Positions 43,806 to 52,219 of a stretch of DNA of 64,000 nt are shown in pieces. The translations under genes and the position numbers were made by a program. Within the stretch, counting starts at the first letter, position 1, and every line of letters begins with the position of its first letter. The notes under the pieces are model-generated. The model was not told where the DNA came from and made no database searches. It saw only the letters and a list, made by a program, of their open reading frames with translations. Origin of the DNA: Hespellia stercorisuis DSM 15480 (lineage in GTDB: Bacteria > Bacillota > Clostridia > Lachnospirales > Lachnospiraceae); NCBI RefSeq assembly GCF_900142165.1, contig NZ_FQZY01000011.1, positions 1 to 64,000 of the forward strand, given 5' to 3'.

Positions 43806-44375
43806 ATGGAAGAAAAAAATATCGGCTATCTGTCCCACAACATTGCGGTTAATCTCAAACGGATCCGCAAGGCGAAAGAGATGAGTCTGGATGTGGTATC
43901 AGAGCAGACCGGGGTCAGCAAGAGCATGTTGGCGCAGATCGAAAAAGAGAATGCCAATCCGTCAATCGGAGTGCTCGGCAAGATAGCCAGCGGACTCCGT
44001 ATTGAGTTCAGTAAACTGCTGGAACCACCGAAGATGGACACATGTATGGTGCGGGCGGAGGATACACTTCCCACGAAAGAAGTGAAGAACCAGTATACGG
44101 TGTGGACTTGTTTTCCGTTTGAGGATAACCGGGTGGCGGAGATCACGCGGATTGACATCGAACCGCAGGCGGCATATGTGAGCGGGAGCCACGGGGAGCG
44201 GACGATGGAGTATATCTCTGTTCTGGAGGGAGAAGTGACCATCGAGGTGAGCGGGATAGACTATGCGGTGACGAAGGCGGATGTGTTTCGGTTTGAATCA
44301 GATCAGGAGCATATCTATAAGAATAAGACCGATCAGAAGATTAGTTTTCTTGTTTTTCTGGTGGATGGAAGATGA
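43806..44375 (+). CDS. XRE family regulator with C-terminal cupin domain
   Basis: 189 residues. HTH_3 domain about 12-66 (LKRIRKAKEMSLDVVSEQTGVSKSMLAQIEKENANPSIGVLGKIA) and a small cupin about 105-185 (GERTMEYISVLEGEVTIEVSGIDY, DVFRFESDQEHIYKN). This architecture includes PuuR, which controls putrescine and GABA breakdown. It stands directly before aminotransferase and permease-dehydrogenase genes, so it is the likely regulator of the amine island, with a small-molecule ligand in the cupin. Confidence 0.9.
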   Translation: MEEKNIGYLSHNIAVNLKRIRKAKEMSLDVVSEQTGVSKSMLAQIEKENANPSIGVLGKIASGLRIEFSKLLEPPKMDTCMVRAEDTLPTKEVKNQYTVWTCFPFEDNRVAEITRIDIEPQAAYVSGSHGERTMEYISVLEGEVTIEVSGIDYAVTKADVFRFESDQEHIYKNKTDQKISFLVFLVDGR

Positions 44376-44697
44376 TTATTTCGCGATAATTCAGAGCAAT
44401 GGAAGTTGGGATATCTTGAAGTTGAGATATCGGAAAAAGCACCAATAACGAAAAAATTTTGCACGAAATGTTCAATATAATGGACAAAAAGGGGCTGCAG
44501 GAGTGGAGGTATGGAAAACAAAAGCATAAAATAAAGCGGAGGTAAGAAAGTTCAAGGGAAGAAAGAAAACTACGCTGACATAAAAAATAAATGTGATCAT
44601 TCAAGGAAAATAGCTGCTTTTACAATGAAACATCTATAGGGAAAAGAGATGGAATATAAAAGAACATAAAAAATATAAAGAAAAGGATTGACAGTAA

Positions 44698-44726
44698 AAA
44701 AGTGGAGTGCTATGATAAATGTGTTC
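44698..44726 (+). promoter_or_regulatory. Promoter of the amine island
   Basis: TTGACA (44698-44703), 17-bp spacer, TATGAT (44721-44726). Confidence 0.85.
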
Positions 44727-44757
44727 AAAATAAAAGACAAGTAAAAGAGCGAAGATG

Positions 44758-44802
44758 CTTGCGGAAAACCCGCCTGCGCTTTCGCTTTTTTTTATTGGCT
44801 GA
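44758..44802 (+). terminator. Leader terminator or attenuator
   Basis: AGCGAA...TTCGCT outer stem with an inner TGCGG-AAAA-CCCGC stem, then T8. It lies about 30 nt after the expected transcription start and 95 nt before the aminotransferase start, so full-length transcription must read through it. This suggests regulated attenuation or a separate short RNA. Confidence 0.75.
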
Positions 44803-44897
44803 AAGATGAAGCTTAATGGCAGGGCAGCAGAAAGAAAGCAGCGAAACGATTCAGAAGAGGATTGCAGACAGTCACGAAAGCGACAGGAGGAATTGAA

Positions 44898-46112
44898 ATG
44901 AGATTAAAAGACACAGGCTTAACGGCACAGGATATCAAGGACAAAGTGAACAAGTACATGATTGAAACTTACGAAAGATTTGATTTTATCGCGGAGACGG
45001 CGAAGGACATGTACATTTACGATGAGAACGAAACACCATATCTCGATTTCTACGCAGGTATCGCGGTAAACTCGGCGGGAAACTGTAACGAGAAGGTTGT
45101 CGAGGCGGTGAAAGATCAGGTCGGCGATATCATGCACACATTCAACTATCCATACACGATTCCCCAGGCACTTCTGGCTGAGAAGGTCTGTAACGCAGTC
45201 GGGATGGACAAGATCTTCTATCAGAACTCCGGTACAGAGGCGAATGAGGCCATGATCAAGATGGCGAGGAAGTACGGTGTCGAAAAGTATGGCCCGCACA
45301 AATACAACATTGTGACAGCGGCCAGGTCATTTCACGGAAGAACCTTCGGTGCGATGAGTGCGACCGGCCAGCCGGACAATGCATGCCAGGTCGGGTTCGG
45401 TGACATGACACCAGGATTTTCCTACGCGGAGTTCAATGACCTGCAGAGCTTTAAGGATGCCTGCACGGAGAACACCATCGCAATCATGGTGGAGCCGGTA
45501 CAGGGCGAGGGCGGTGTGAATCCGGCAACCTTGGAATTTATGCAGGGACTTCGAGACTACTGCGATGAGAAAGGAATGCTCCTGCTGCTGGATGAGGTGC
45601 AGACTGGCTGGTGCAGGACCGGAGCGGTGATGTCATTTATGAATTATGGAATCAAGCCGGACATCGTGTCTATGGCGAAAGCCCTCGGTGGTGGAATGCC
45701 AATCGGTGCGATCTGTGCCACGGCCGAGACTGCGAAAGCATTTACCATGGGATCACATGGAACCACATTCGGCGGACATCCGGTCAGCTGCGCGGCGGCG
45801 CTTGCGGAGGTGACGGAACTGCTGGATCGCGATCTCGCAGGAAATGCGAAGGTGATGGGAGCTTATTTTTCAGAGAAGCTAAAGACTCTTCCCCATGTGA
45901 AAGAAGTGCGGGGACAGGGACTGCTGGTAGGTGTGGAATTTGACGATACCATCAGTGGTGTGGATGTGAAGCATGGTTGTTTTGACAGAAAACTTCTGAT
46001 CACAGCGATCGGAGCACACATTATCCGCATGATTCCACCGTTGATCGTGACAGAGGCGGACTGTGACAAAGCGTTTGAGATCATTAAGGCGTCGGTGGAG
46101 GCGCTGGCGTAG
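44898..46112 (+). CDS. Class III aminotransferase (ArgD/GabT type), first
   Basis: 404 residues from the ATG at 44898 behind AGGAGG; an earlier in-frame start at 44862 lacks a site. It is a PLP fold-type I enzyme: FYQNSGTEANEAMIKMAR (phosphate-binding), DEVQTGWCRTG (cofactor Asp) and SMAKALGGGMPIG (Schiff-base Lys). Length fits acetylornithine/omega-amino-acid aminotransferases. Substrate cannot be read from the motifs. In this island it would convert an imported amine or omega-amino acid to an aldehyde. Confidence 0.92.
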   Translation: MRLKDTGLTAQDIKDKVNKYMIETYERFDFIAETAKDMYIYDENETPYLDFYAGIAVNSAGNCNEKVVEAVKDQVGDIMHTFNYPYTIPQALLAEKVCNAVGMDKIFYQNSGTEANEAMIKMARKYGVEKYGPHKYNIVTAARSFHGRTFGAMSATGQPDNACQVGFGDMTPGFSYAEFNDLQSFKDACTENTIAIMVEPVQGEGGVNPATLEFMQGLRDYCDEKGMLLLLDEVQTGWCRTGAVMSFMNYGIKPDIVSMAKALGGGMPIGAICATAETAKAFTMGSHGTTFGGHPVSCAAALAEVTELLDRDLAGNAKVMGAYFSEKLKTLPHVKEVRGQGLLVGVEFDDTISGVDVKHGCFDRKLLITAIGAHIIRMIPPLIVTEADCDKAFEIIKASVEALA

Positions 46113-46202
46113 TACAGAAAATGCGGCGAGGGGGATTTGGAATACCTCCGGTAAGCCGCCGCGGAGTGTGCGACTTACTACATATAAAAAGGAGAGGTGC
46201 AG

Positions 46203-46802
46203 ATGAAACATTTTGTAATAACGATCGGCTGCGAATATGGGAGCGGCGGACCGGATATCGGTAAGATGATCGCCGAGTCTCTTGGCGTGGAATACTACGA
46301 CAGAGACCTGGTGGATAAGGTGGTAGATCAGCTTGGAGTAGACAGGGAACTGGTCGAGAAGGCGGACTCGGGAGATGATAATGTAAAGTACATGTTCGAG
46401 ACGAAGCTTGGACCGAGATATGCGAATCTGACAAACCGTGTCATCTACACGCAGTTTGAAGTAATCCGGAAATTTGCGGCAAAATCTTCCTGCGTCATTA
46501 TAGGGCGATGCAGTGATTACATTCTGAAAGACAGGCCGGACTGTCTGAATATCTTTATCTATGCACCGGAGGATGTGCGCGTGCAGCATGTGATGGAGAG
46601 CAGGAACATCTCCAGACAGGAAGCAGAGGATCTTGTGAAATATAATGACGAGATGCTGCATTCCAGATACAAATATATGACCGGGACTTACCGCGGTGAT
46701 CGGAAAAACCGTCACATGATGATCGACAGCAGTGTGCTGGGGCTGAGCCAGACGGCAAAATATATTTTGCAGCTGATCGATTTGAAATTCGGCAGTCTGT
46801 AA
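46203..46802 (+). CDS. Cytidylate-kinase-like P-loop protein
   Basis: About 199 residues from the ATG at 46203 behind GGAGAGG. It has ITIGCEYGSGGPDIGKMIAESL, the AAK6/cytidylate-kinase-like glycine loop, then GVEYYDRDLVDKV and a lid with RNISRQEAEDL. Such proteins are common in Lachnospiraceae near transporters and are of unknown role; they differ from Cmk in length and lid. It lies between aminotransferase and transporter, so it may act on or sense the island's metabolite. A terminator follows. Confidence 0.8.
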   Translation: MKHFVITIGCEYGSGGPDIGKMIAESLGVEYYDRDLVDKVVDQLGVDRELVEKADSGDDNVKYMFETKLGPRYANLTNRVIYTQFEVIRKFAAKSSCVIIGRCSDYILKDRPDCLNIFIYAPEDVRVQHVMESRNISRQEAEDLVKYNDEMLHSRYKYMTGTYRGDRKNRHMMIDSSVLGLSQTAKYILQLIDLKFGSL

Positions 46803-46878
46803 GCGGAGGACGGAAGTTCATCAGTGAAAAAGAGGCGGCATACTCTTTCGGCATTATATCTATATTGTGTTTGACAAA

Positions 46879-46920
46879 GGCGTCAAATGGAAACAGCAGG
46901 TTTCCGTTTGGCGTCTTTTT
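46879..46920 (+). terminator. Intrinsic terminator after the cytidylate-kinase-like gene
   Basis: GGCGTCAAATGGAAAC pairs with GTTTCCGTTTGGCGTC using three G-U pairs, then TTTTT. Confidence 0.85.
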
Positions 46921-47007
46921 GCAGGAAAGAGCAGATGATCGAGAGCAGATTACATGAGGAATTGTGACAGTTGTAAATCAGATTATTACGATTGAGAGGA
47001 AAGTTAT

Positions 47008-49680
47008 ATGGAAAAAAAGAAATCAGAATTTGACAAAGTGTTCAGCGCGTGGGACATCCTTGTGATTGCCTTCGGTGCTATGATTGGATGGGGCTGGGTG
47101 GTGTCATCCGGTGACTGGATTGCACGGGGCGGCGTGCTGGGAGCGGCACTTGGCTTTGCAATCGGCGGTGTGATGATATTCTTCGTGGGCCTGACCTATG
47201 CGGAGCTTACCGCGGCTATGCCACAGTGTGGCGGCGAGCATGTGTTCAGCTACAAAGCCATGGGACCGATCGGATCTTACATCTGCACCTGGGCGATCAT
47301 CCTTGGATATGTCAGCGTTGTGTGTTTTGAGGCGTGTGCGCTGCCGACGATTGTGACATACATTTACCCGGGGTTTTTAAAAGGCTATCTCTACACGGTG
47401 GCGGGCTTTGACGTATACGCATCCTGGCTTGCGGTGGCAATTGTCGTGGCGGGATTTATTACATACATCAATGTACGCGGCGCGAAGACTGCGGCAACGC
47501 TGCAGACGGTGCTGACAGTGATTATAGGAGGCGTTGGAATCCTTCTCATTGTGGCTTCGGCGGTAACCGGAGATATAGGAAATCTTCAGGGGCAGCTTTT
47601 TGTGGGAAATACGGCAGGCGGTATCCTGAAAACAACTATGAGTGTTGCGCTGGTAACTCCGTTTTTCTTTATTGGATTTGATGTGATCCCGCAGGCAGCG
47701 GAGGAGATTAACGTTCCGCTGAAGAAGATCGGAAAAATCATGATTCTCTCGATCGTTCTGGCGGTTTCTTTCTATGCGCTGATCATCATCGGTGTGGGGT
47801 ATATCATGAGTGCATCGGATATTGTGGCATCCCAGAGTGGCTCCGGGCTGGTGACGGCAGATGCGATGGGAAAGGCATTTAACAGTAGCATCATGGCAAA
47901 GGTGCTGATCGTTGGTGGTATGTGCGGTATTGTCACAAGCTGGAATTCGTTCCTGATCGGAGGCAGCCGCGCCATGTACTCTATGGCGGAGTCTTATATG
48001 ATTCCGCGTGTCTTCGTGAAACTGCATGACAAATATAAAACGCCGACAAATGCACTGTATCTGATCGGCGGACTGTCTATGATCGCACCATTTTTTGGGC
48101 GTAAGATGTTGGTGTGGATCGTGGATGCCGGAAACTTTGGATGCTGTCTCGCATACTGCATGGTTGCAATCTCGTTTGTGATCCTGCGGACGAAAGCACC
48201 GGAGATGGCGAGGCCATACCGGGTAAAGAATTATAAGCTGGTCGGAGCTGTCGCAATCCTGATGTCTGGTCTTATGGTAGCAATGTATGCAATTCCCAAT
48301 TCCGGCTGCACACTTGTATGGCAGGAATGGGTGATGGCGGGAGGATGGTCTGTACTGGGTGTTATCTTCTGTATTGTATGTAAGTTAAAATACAAAGAAA
48401 AATTTGGATCTCACATTGATGTTGCACTGGACGAAGATGAAGTTTATGTGCGCGATGATGTGGATGAGGCTTTGGAGGCGGCGCTTGCGACGGCCGGTAC
48501 AGCGGAAGAAGCAGCTGATCTTACGTCAAAAGAGGCAGCCCGACCTTCCATGGACTTTTCTTATTTCCTTCCGGTCAACATTGTGTTTGGCTGGGGCAAG
48601 GCGAGACAGGCCGGTGAACTGACGAAGCCTTATGGCCGGAAAGCGCTGATCGTAACTGGAAAGAGCAGTGCGAAGAAATCCGGACTTTATGACAAAGTAA
48701 AACAAAGTCTGGATGCGGCAGGAATTGCTTCGGAGTTGTATGATCAGGTGGCGCAGAACCCACTGACGACTACCGCGGAGGACGGAGCGGCATTTGCAAG
48801 AGCTTCCGGATGCGACTGCGTGGTGGCAATTGGCGGCGGAAGTATCATGGATTGTGCAAAAGCCATCGCATTTCTGGCGGTAAATGAGGGGGATGTCAAC
48901 GATTACATTTTTAACAGGAAGACCAGTGACCGTGCACTTCCGCTGGTGCTGATTCCGACGACCTGCGGAACCGGATCCGAGGGAAATGGATTCGCGGTAC
49001 TCACGAACCCGGAGACCGGAGACAAGAAATCGCTGCGGTGCAATGCAATCGTAGCCAAGGTGTCCATCGTGGATCCGGAGTGCATGACGACTATGCCGAA
49101 AAAGGTGCTTGCGTCGGTTGGGTTCGATGCACTCTGCCACAGCATGGAGGCCTATACGTCGAAAATCGCCCAACCGTTTACGGATGCGCTCTGCGAATAT
49201 GCGATGGGACTGATTGCGGATAATCTGGTAGATGTGTACCGTGGTTCAGAGGATAAATCGGCGTGGGAGAAGATCACACTTGCCAGCACCATCGGCGGAA
49301 TGGTCATCAACACGGCAGGGGTTACGCTGGCCCATGGCATGGAGCATCCGGCAAGCGGTCTGAAGGATATCGTCCATGGAAAGGGGCTGGCAGCACTGAC
49401 GCCGGTTGTCATCGAAGCATCTTACAAGGGCGATCATTTCAAATATGCGAAGATCGCAAGAATCTTTGGTGGCGTGACGGCTGAAGACTGTGCGGCGAAA
49501 ATCCGCACGCTGATCTTCAATCTGGATCTGACCTGCAGGTTGTCGGAACTTGGGCTGACGGAGAGCGATATTCCGTGGATGGCGGAGAACTGCATGAAAG
49601 TGTCAGCCGCAGGCGTGGCGAATAACCCGGTGGTGTTTACGCAGGATGAGATTGGAGAAATTTATCGCAGGGCGATGTAG
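47008..49680 (+). CDS. APC-family permease fused to iron-type alcohol dehydrogenase
   Basis: 890 residues in one frame. Residues 1 to ~467 form an APC superfamily amino acid/polyamine permease with about 12 membrane segments (N-terminal AWDILVIAFGAMIGWGWVVSSGD, GGEHVFSYKAMG, FFFIGFDVIPQAAEEINVP). An acidic/Ala-rich linker (~468-514) leads into a complete Fe-ADH domain (~515-890): FLPVNIVFGWGKARQAG, NAD(P)-binding AIGGGSIMDCAKAI, and the metal ligands D707, H711, H776 and H790 spaced as in FucO. Both halves look intact. GAGAGGAAAG precedes the ATG. Flanking class III aminotransferases suggest that imported amine is transaminated and the aldehyde reduced by this dehydrogenase, held at the membrane. 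Substrate is unknown. Confidence 0.93.
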   Translation: MEKKKSEFDKVFSAWDILVIAFGAMIGWGWVVSSGDWIARGGVLGAALGFAIGGVMIFFVGLTYAELTAAMPQCGGEHVFSYKAMGPIGSYICTWAIILGYVSVVCFEACALPTIVTYIYPGFLKGYLYTVAGFDVYASWLAVAIVVAGFITYINVRGAKTAATLQTVLTVIIGGVGILLIVASAVTGDIGNLQGQLFVGNTAGGILKTTMSVALVTPFFFIGFDVIPQAAEEINVPLKKIGKIMILSIVLAVSFYALIIIGVGYIMSASDIVASQSGSGLVTADAMGKAFNSSIMAKVLIVGGMCGIVTSWNSFLIGGSRAMYSMAESYMIPRVFVKLHDKYKTPTNALYLIGGLSMIAPFFGRKMLVWIVDAGNFGCCLAYCMVAISFVILRTKAPEMARPYRVKNYKLVGAVAILMSGLMVAMYAIPNSGCTLVWQEWVMAGGWSVLGVIFCIVCKLKYKEKFGSHIDVALDEDEVYVRDDVDEALEAALATAGTAEEAADLTSKEAARPSMDFSYFLPVNIVFGWGKARQAGELTKPYGRKALIVTGKSSAKKSGLYDKVKQSLDAAGIASELYDQVAQNPLTTTAEDGAAFARASGCDCVVAIGGGSIMDCAKAIAFLAVNEGDVNDYIFNRKTSDRALPLVLIPTTCGTGSEGNGFAVLTNPETGDKKSLRCNAIVAKVSIVDPECMTTMPKKVLASVGFDALCHSMEAYTSKIAQPFTDALCEYAMGLIADNLVDVYRGSEDKSAWEKITLASTIGGMVINTAGVTLAHGMEHPASGLKDIVHGKGLAALTPVVIEASYKGDHFKYAKIARIFGGVTAEDCAAKIRTLIFNLDLTCRLSELGLTESDIPWMAENCMKVSAAGVANNPVVFTQDEIGEIYRRAM

Positions 49681-49800
49681 ACAAAAGCAGGAAGTCGGGT
49701 GGATGCTGTGTTTTTTCAAAGTGGCAAACGGTTAAAAGCAAAATAAAAAGAAAGAATTAAAAAATAATTAGAAAAACAGATTTTCAAGGAGGAACAGGAT

Positions 49801-51156
49801 ATGTTAAGAGAGGAATTACCTAAAATTGTAACAGAGACAGTACCGGGACCAAAGGCGGCGGCCATGATCGAGCGAAGGAAAAATATTGTACCGGATGCCA
49901 TCGGGTGCGGATATCCGGTCGTGATAGAAAATGGTGCAGGTGCTATGATTGAAGACGTGGACGGCAATGTATTTCTCGACTGGATTGGCGGCGTCGGGGT
50001 GCTTAACGTGGGACATGCACATCCGAGGCTTGTGGAGGCTGTAAAAGCGCAGTCCGAAAAGTATTTTCACGGGATGTTCAACATTGTGACTCATGAGGGC
50101 TACCTGACATTGGCGGAGAAGCTGGCGGCAGTGGCACCGATCAAGGAAGATGTGAAAAAAGTCATGTTCGCAAACTCCGGTGCGGAGGCGGATGAAAATG
50201 CGGTCAAGATTGCAAAAGGTGCGACAAAGAGGCCGAATATCATTGTATTTTCCGGTGCGTTTCACGGGAGAACAATGCTGACGATGACCATGACAGCCAA
50301 GAAGGCATACGCGGTCGGCATGGGACCTTTCCCGGATGGAGTGTATCGTGCACAGTTTCCGTATCTGTACCGCAAGCCGGAACACATGACAGAGGGAGAA
50401 TATCTGGAGCAGTGCGTAAAGAGCGTGCGTGACGTTTTCGAGAACTGCTCACCGGCGGATTACGTGGCAGCAATTGTGATGGAGCCGCTGCAGGGTGAGG
50501 GCGGATTCATCCCGGCTCCGATTGAGTTTGTGAAAGCGGTCCGCCAGATCTGCGATGAGAATGGGATTCTGCTGATCGCAGATGAGGTACAGACCGGTTT
50601 TGGCCGTACTGGAAAACTGTTTGCTTCTGAGTACTGGAAAGAAGAGGGGTGTGCACCGGATATCATTGCGACAGCAAAATCCATTGCGGGCGGTGTTCCG
50701 CTCTCGGCGGTCATTGCATCCAGAGAAGTAATGGACGCGGTTCCGGGAGGAGTTATCGGTGGTACATACGGCGGAAATGCACTTGCATGTGCAGCCGGAA
50801 TCGAGGTGCTCAAGGTCATGGAGGAAGAGCATCTTCTGGAGCGCAGCAACGAGATCGGAGAAAAGGCGAAGGCGGCGTTTGAGGCAATGAAAGAAAAGTA
50901 CGAGGTCGTCGGAGACGTCCGCGGACTGGGGGCGATGATCGGAGTGGAATTTGTCACGGACAAAGCGACAAAGAACCCGAATCCGACATTCGTGAAAGCG
51001 TTCGTTCAGGAATGCGCACAGCATGGCCTGATGGTGGAGAGCGCAGGGATCTATGGGAATGTGATCCGCTTCCTTGCACCGCTGGTGATGACAGATGCAC
51101 AGCTTGAGGCCGGACTGAAAATATATGATGATGCAATCGCGGCATGCATGAAATAG
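49801..51156 (+). CDS. gabT: Class III aminotransferase (GabT type), second
   Basis: 451 residues; ATG behind AAGGAGGA. Motifs: FANSGAEADENAVKIAK, MEPLQGEGGFIPAP, ADEVQTGFGRTGKLF, and the Lys in IATAKSIAGGVPLSAV. Length and motif set match 4-aminobutyrate aminotransferases more closely than the first island aminotransferase does. With GABA as donor it would give succinic semialdehyde, which some Fe-ADHs reduce to 4-hydroxybutyrate; this is a plausible but unproven role. A hairpin at 51190-51228 ends the unit. Confidence 0.92.
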   Translation: MLREELPKIVTETVPGPKAAAMIERRKNIVPDAIGCGYPVVIENGAGAMIEDVDGNVFLDWIGGVGVLNVGHAHPRLVEAVKAQSEKYFHGMFNIVTHEGYLTLAEKLAAVAPIKEDVKKVMFANSGAEADENAVKIAKGATKRPNIIVFSGAFHGRTMLTMTMTAKKAYAVGMGPFPDGVYRAQFPYLYRKPEHMTEGEYLEQCVKSVRDVFENCSPADYVAAIVMEPLQGEGGFIPAPIEFVKAVRQICDENGILLIADEVQTGFGRTGKLFASEYWKEEGCAPDIIATAKSIAGGVPLSAVIASREVMDAVPGGVIGGTYGGNALACAAGIEVLKVMEEEHLLERSNEIGEKAKAAFEAMKEKYEVVGDVRGLGAMIGVEFVTDKATKNPNPTFVKAFVQECAQHGLMVESAGIYGNVIRFLAPLVMTDAQLEAGLKIYDDAIAACMK

Positions 51157-51189
51157 GGCAGCAGCTTAGCGGATGAGATATGAGATAGA

Positions 51190-51228
51190 AAGGATCGGAG
51201 CATGTTTTGGCATGGCTCCGGTCTCTTT
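51190..51228 (+). terminator. Hairpin after the second aminotransferase
   Basis: GGATCGGAGCATG pairs with CATGGCTCCGGTC (one mismatch) and continues into TCTTT. Confidence 0.7.
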
Positions 51229-51245
51229 ATATGGCTTGTTTTGGC

Positions 51246-51735
51246 TTACTTGAAAAAATTCTGAAAAATCAAATCCAGGTCATAATCCGGCGCATATTTC
51301 TGCGCCACCTTAACGATCGACTGGATATAAGCGGGATCTTCTTCCAGTGCATCTGCAATTGTTTCTGAGGTTTGTCTTTTGCGAAGCTTTTTGCAGGTCT
51401 GTTCAATGAGCTTTCTTACTTCGCCCTCGGACCGACCCTCGTTTCTGCCCTCGGCCCGGCCATCTTCAATCATTTCCTGTATTGCTACACACATGTTAAC
51501 ACCCTCCTGTTCTTTTTCAATATACTTTTCGATTTCACTTAAATGAGTGACTTCCTGTATTGCCTGACAGGTTTCTACGGGAACATTCGAAAATAATTTT
51601 TCGTTCTTGTAAATAAAATCACGCAGAGCCTGTTTGTCCTTCTGGTATTTGATGAATCCAAAGACACATTTCAGATCATCACTATTGCCAACGAGATCCT
51701 TAGCTTTGCGGTGTCTGTTCTGGACATATGTTCCT
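51246..51735 (-). pseudogene. Deleted second copy of the Rpn nuclease gene
   Basis: Closely matches 42510-43487 but lacks two blocks. A 219-bp in-frame block is missing between two TCATCACTAT repeats (42916 and 43135 in the full copy). A 301-bp block is missing at a GGTG(C/T)CTG repeat, which shifts the frame: from the original ATG the reading is MSRTDTAKLRISLAIVMI and stop. The catalytic core is gone. A 24-base insertion adds GRNEGRSE-type residues in the charged helix. The C-terminal ~130 codons remain open in another frame, but the original start no longer reaches them. Confidence 0.88.
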
Positions 51736-52219
51736 CCTTTTTCTGTGTTGTAAGAAATAAGAGAAACTGTGGTTACTTCTATTATAAGAAAAATGTTTCG
51801 AAATGCAACCTTTTTACGCAATCTGTTTTCACTTATGATTCTTACGGTAGGTCTGTGGGTAAAATGAAATGATACATTCGGTCGAGCTGACCTGAACTTT
51901 GAAATTCTGAGAAGACGAATGTCCTCTGAATAGAAAATCTGTATTTACCATAACATTTTTGCAGGTAGAATGCAATAAGAAAAAACTTGCTTCATTTTTG
52001 CAGATTGTAATGAAAAAATACAGATGTAAACTTCGGGTGAAAAGATGAGTAGAAAGCGGTCTTTTTATGGATTTTGTGTTATGATGAAACTGTAGCGGCG
52101 AAGCTGCTGGACATTCACGAACAAGCGGCGAAGCGGATTGCGAGTGTCCGATTTACGGACATTACTGCAATGCAGCATAAAAGATAGTGGAAAACAATAA
52201 CAATCGAGGAGGAGTGCAT
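51732..52219. other. Duplicated upstream region and amidohydrolase control region
   Basis: 51732-51993 repeats 43488-43753. After that come one copy of the dispersed GCGGCGAAG repeat (52094-52153), a TTATGAT that may be a -10 box near 52079, and the ribosome-binding site GAGGAGGAG. No ORF is supported. Confidence 0.6.
52094..52153. repeat. Dispersed GCGGCGAAG repeat, copy C
   Basis: AGCGGCGAAG (52094-52103) and AAGCGGCGAAGCGGATT (52123-52139) followed by GCGAGTGTCCGATT. The GGACATTC upstream and GAGTGTCC downstream form a stem around the second arm. Confidence 0.65.

Larger units (their letters stand above)
44376..44897. other. Gap and leader before the first aminotransferase
   Basis: AT-rich and purine-rich, with GATATC repeats near 44411 and 44429. 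A strong promoter at 44698-44726 and a hairpin with T8 at 44758-44802 define a short transcript of about 70 nt ahead of the gene. No ORF is supported. Confidence 0.6.

Noticed and set aside
51246-51821. An intact 191-residue protein
   Set aside because: Alignment with 42510-43487 shows two deletions and a frameshift; the upstream start is outside the original gene.
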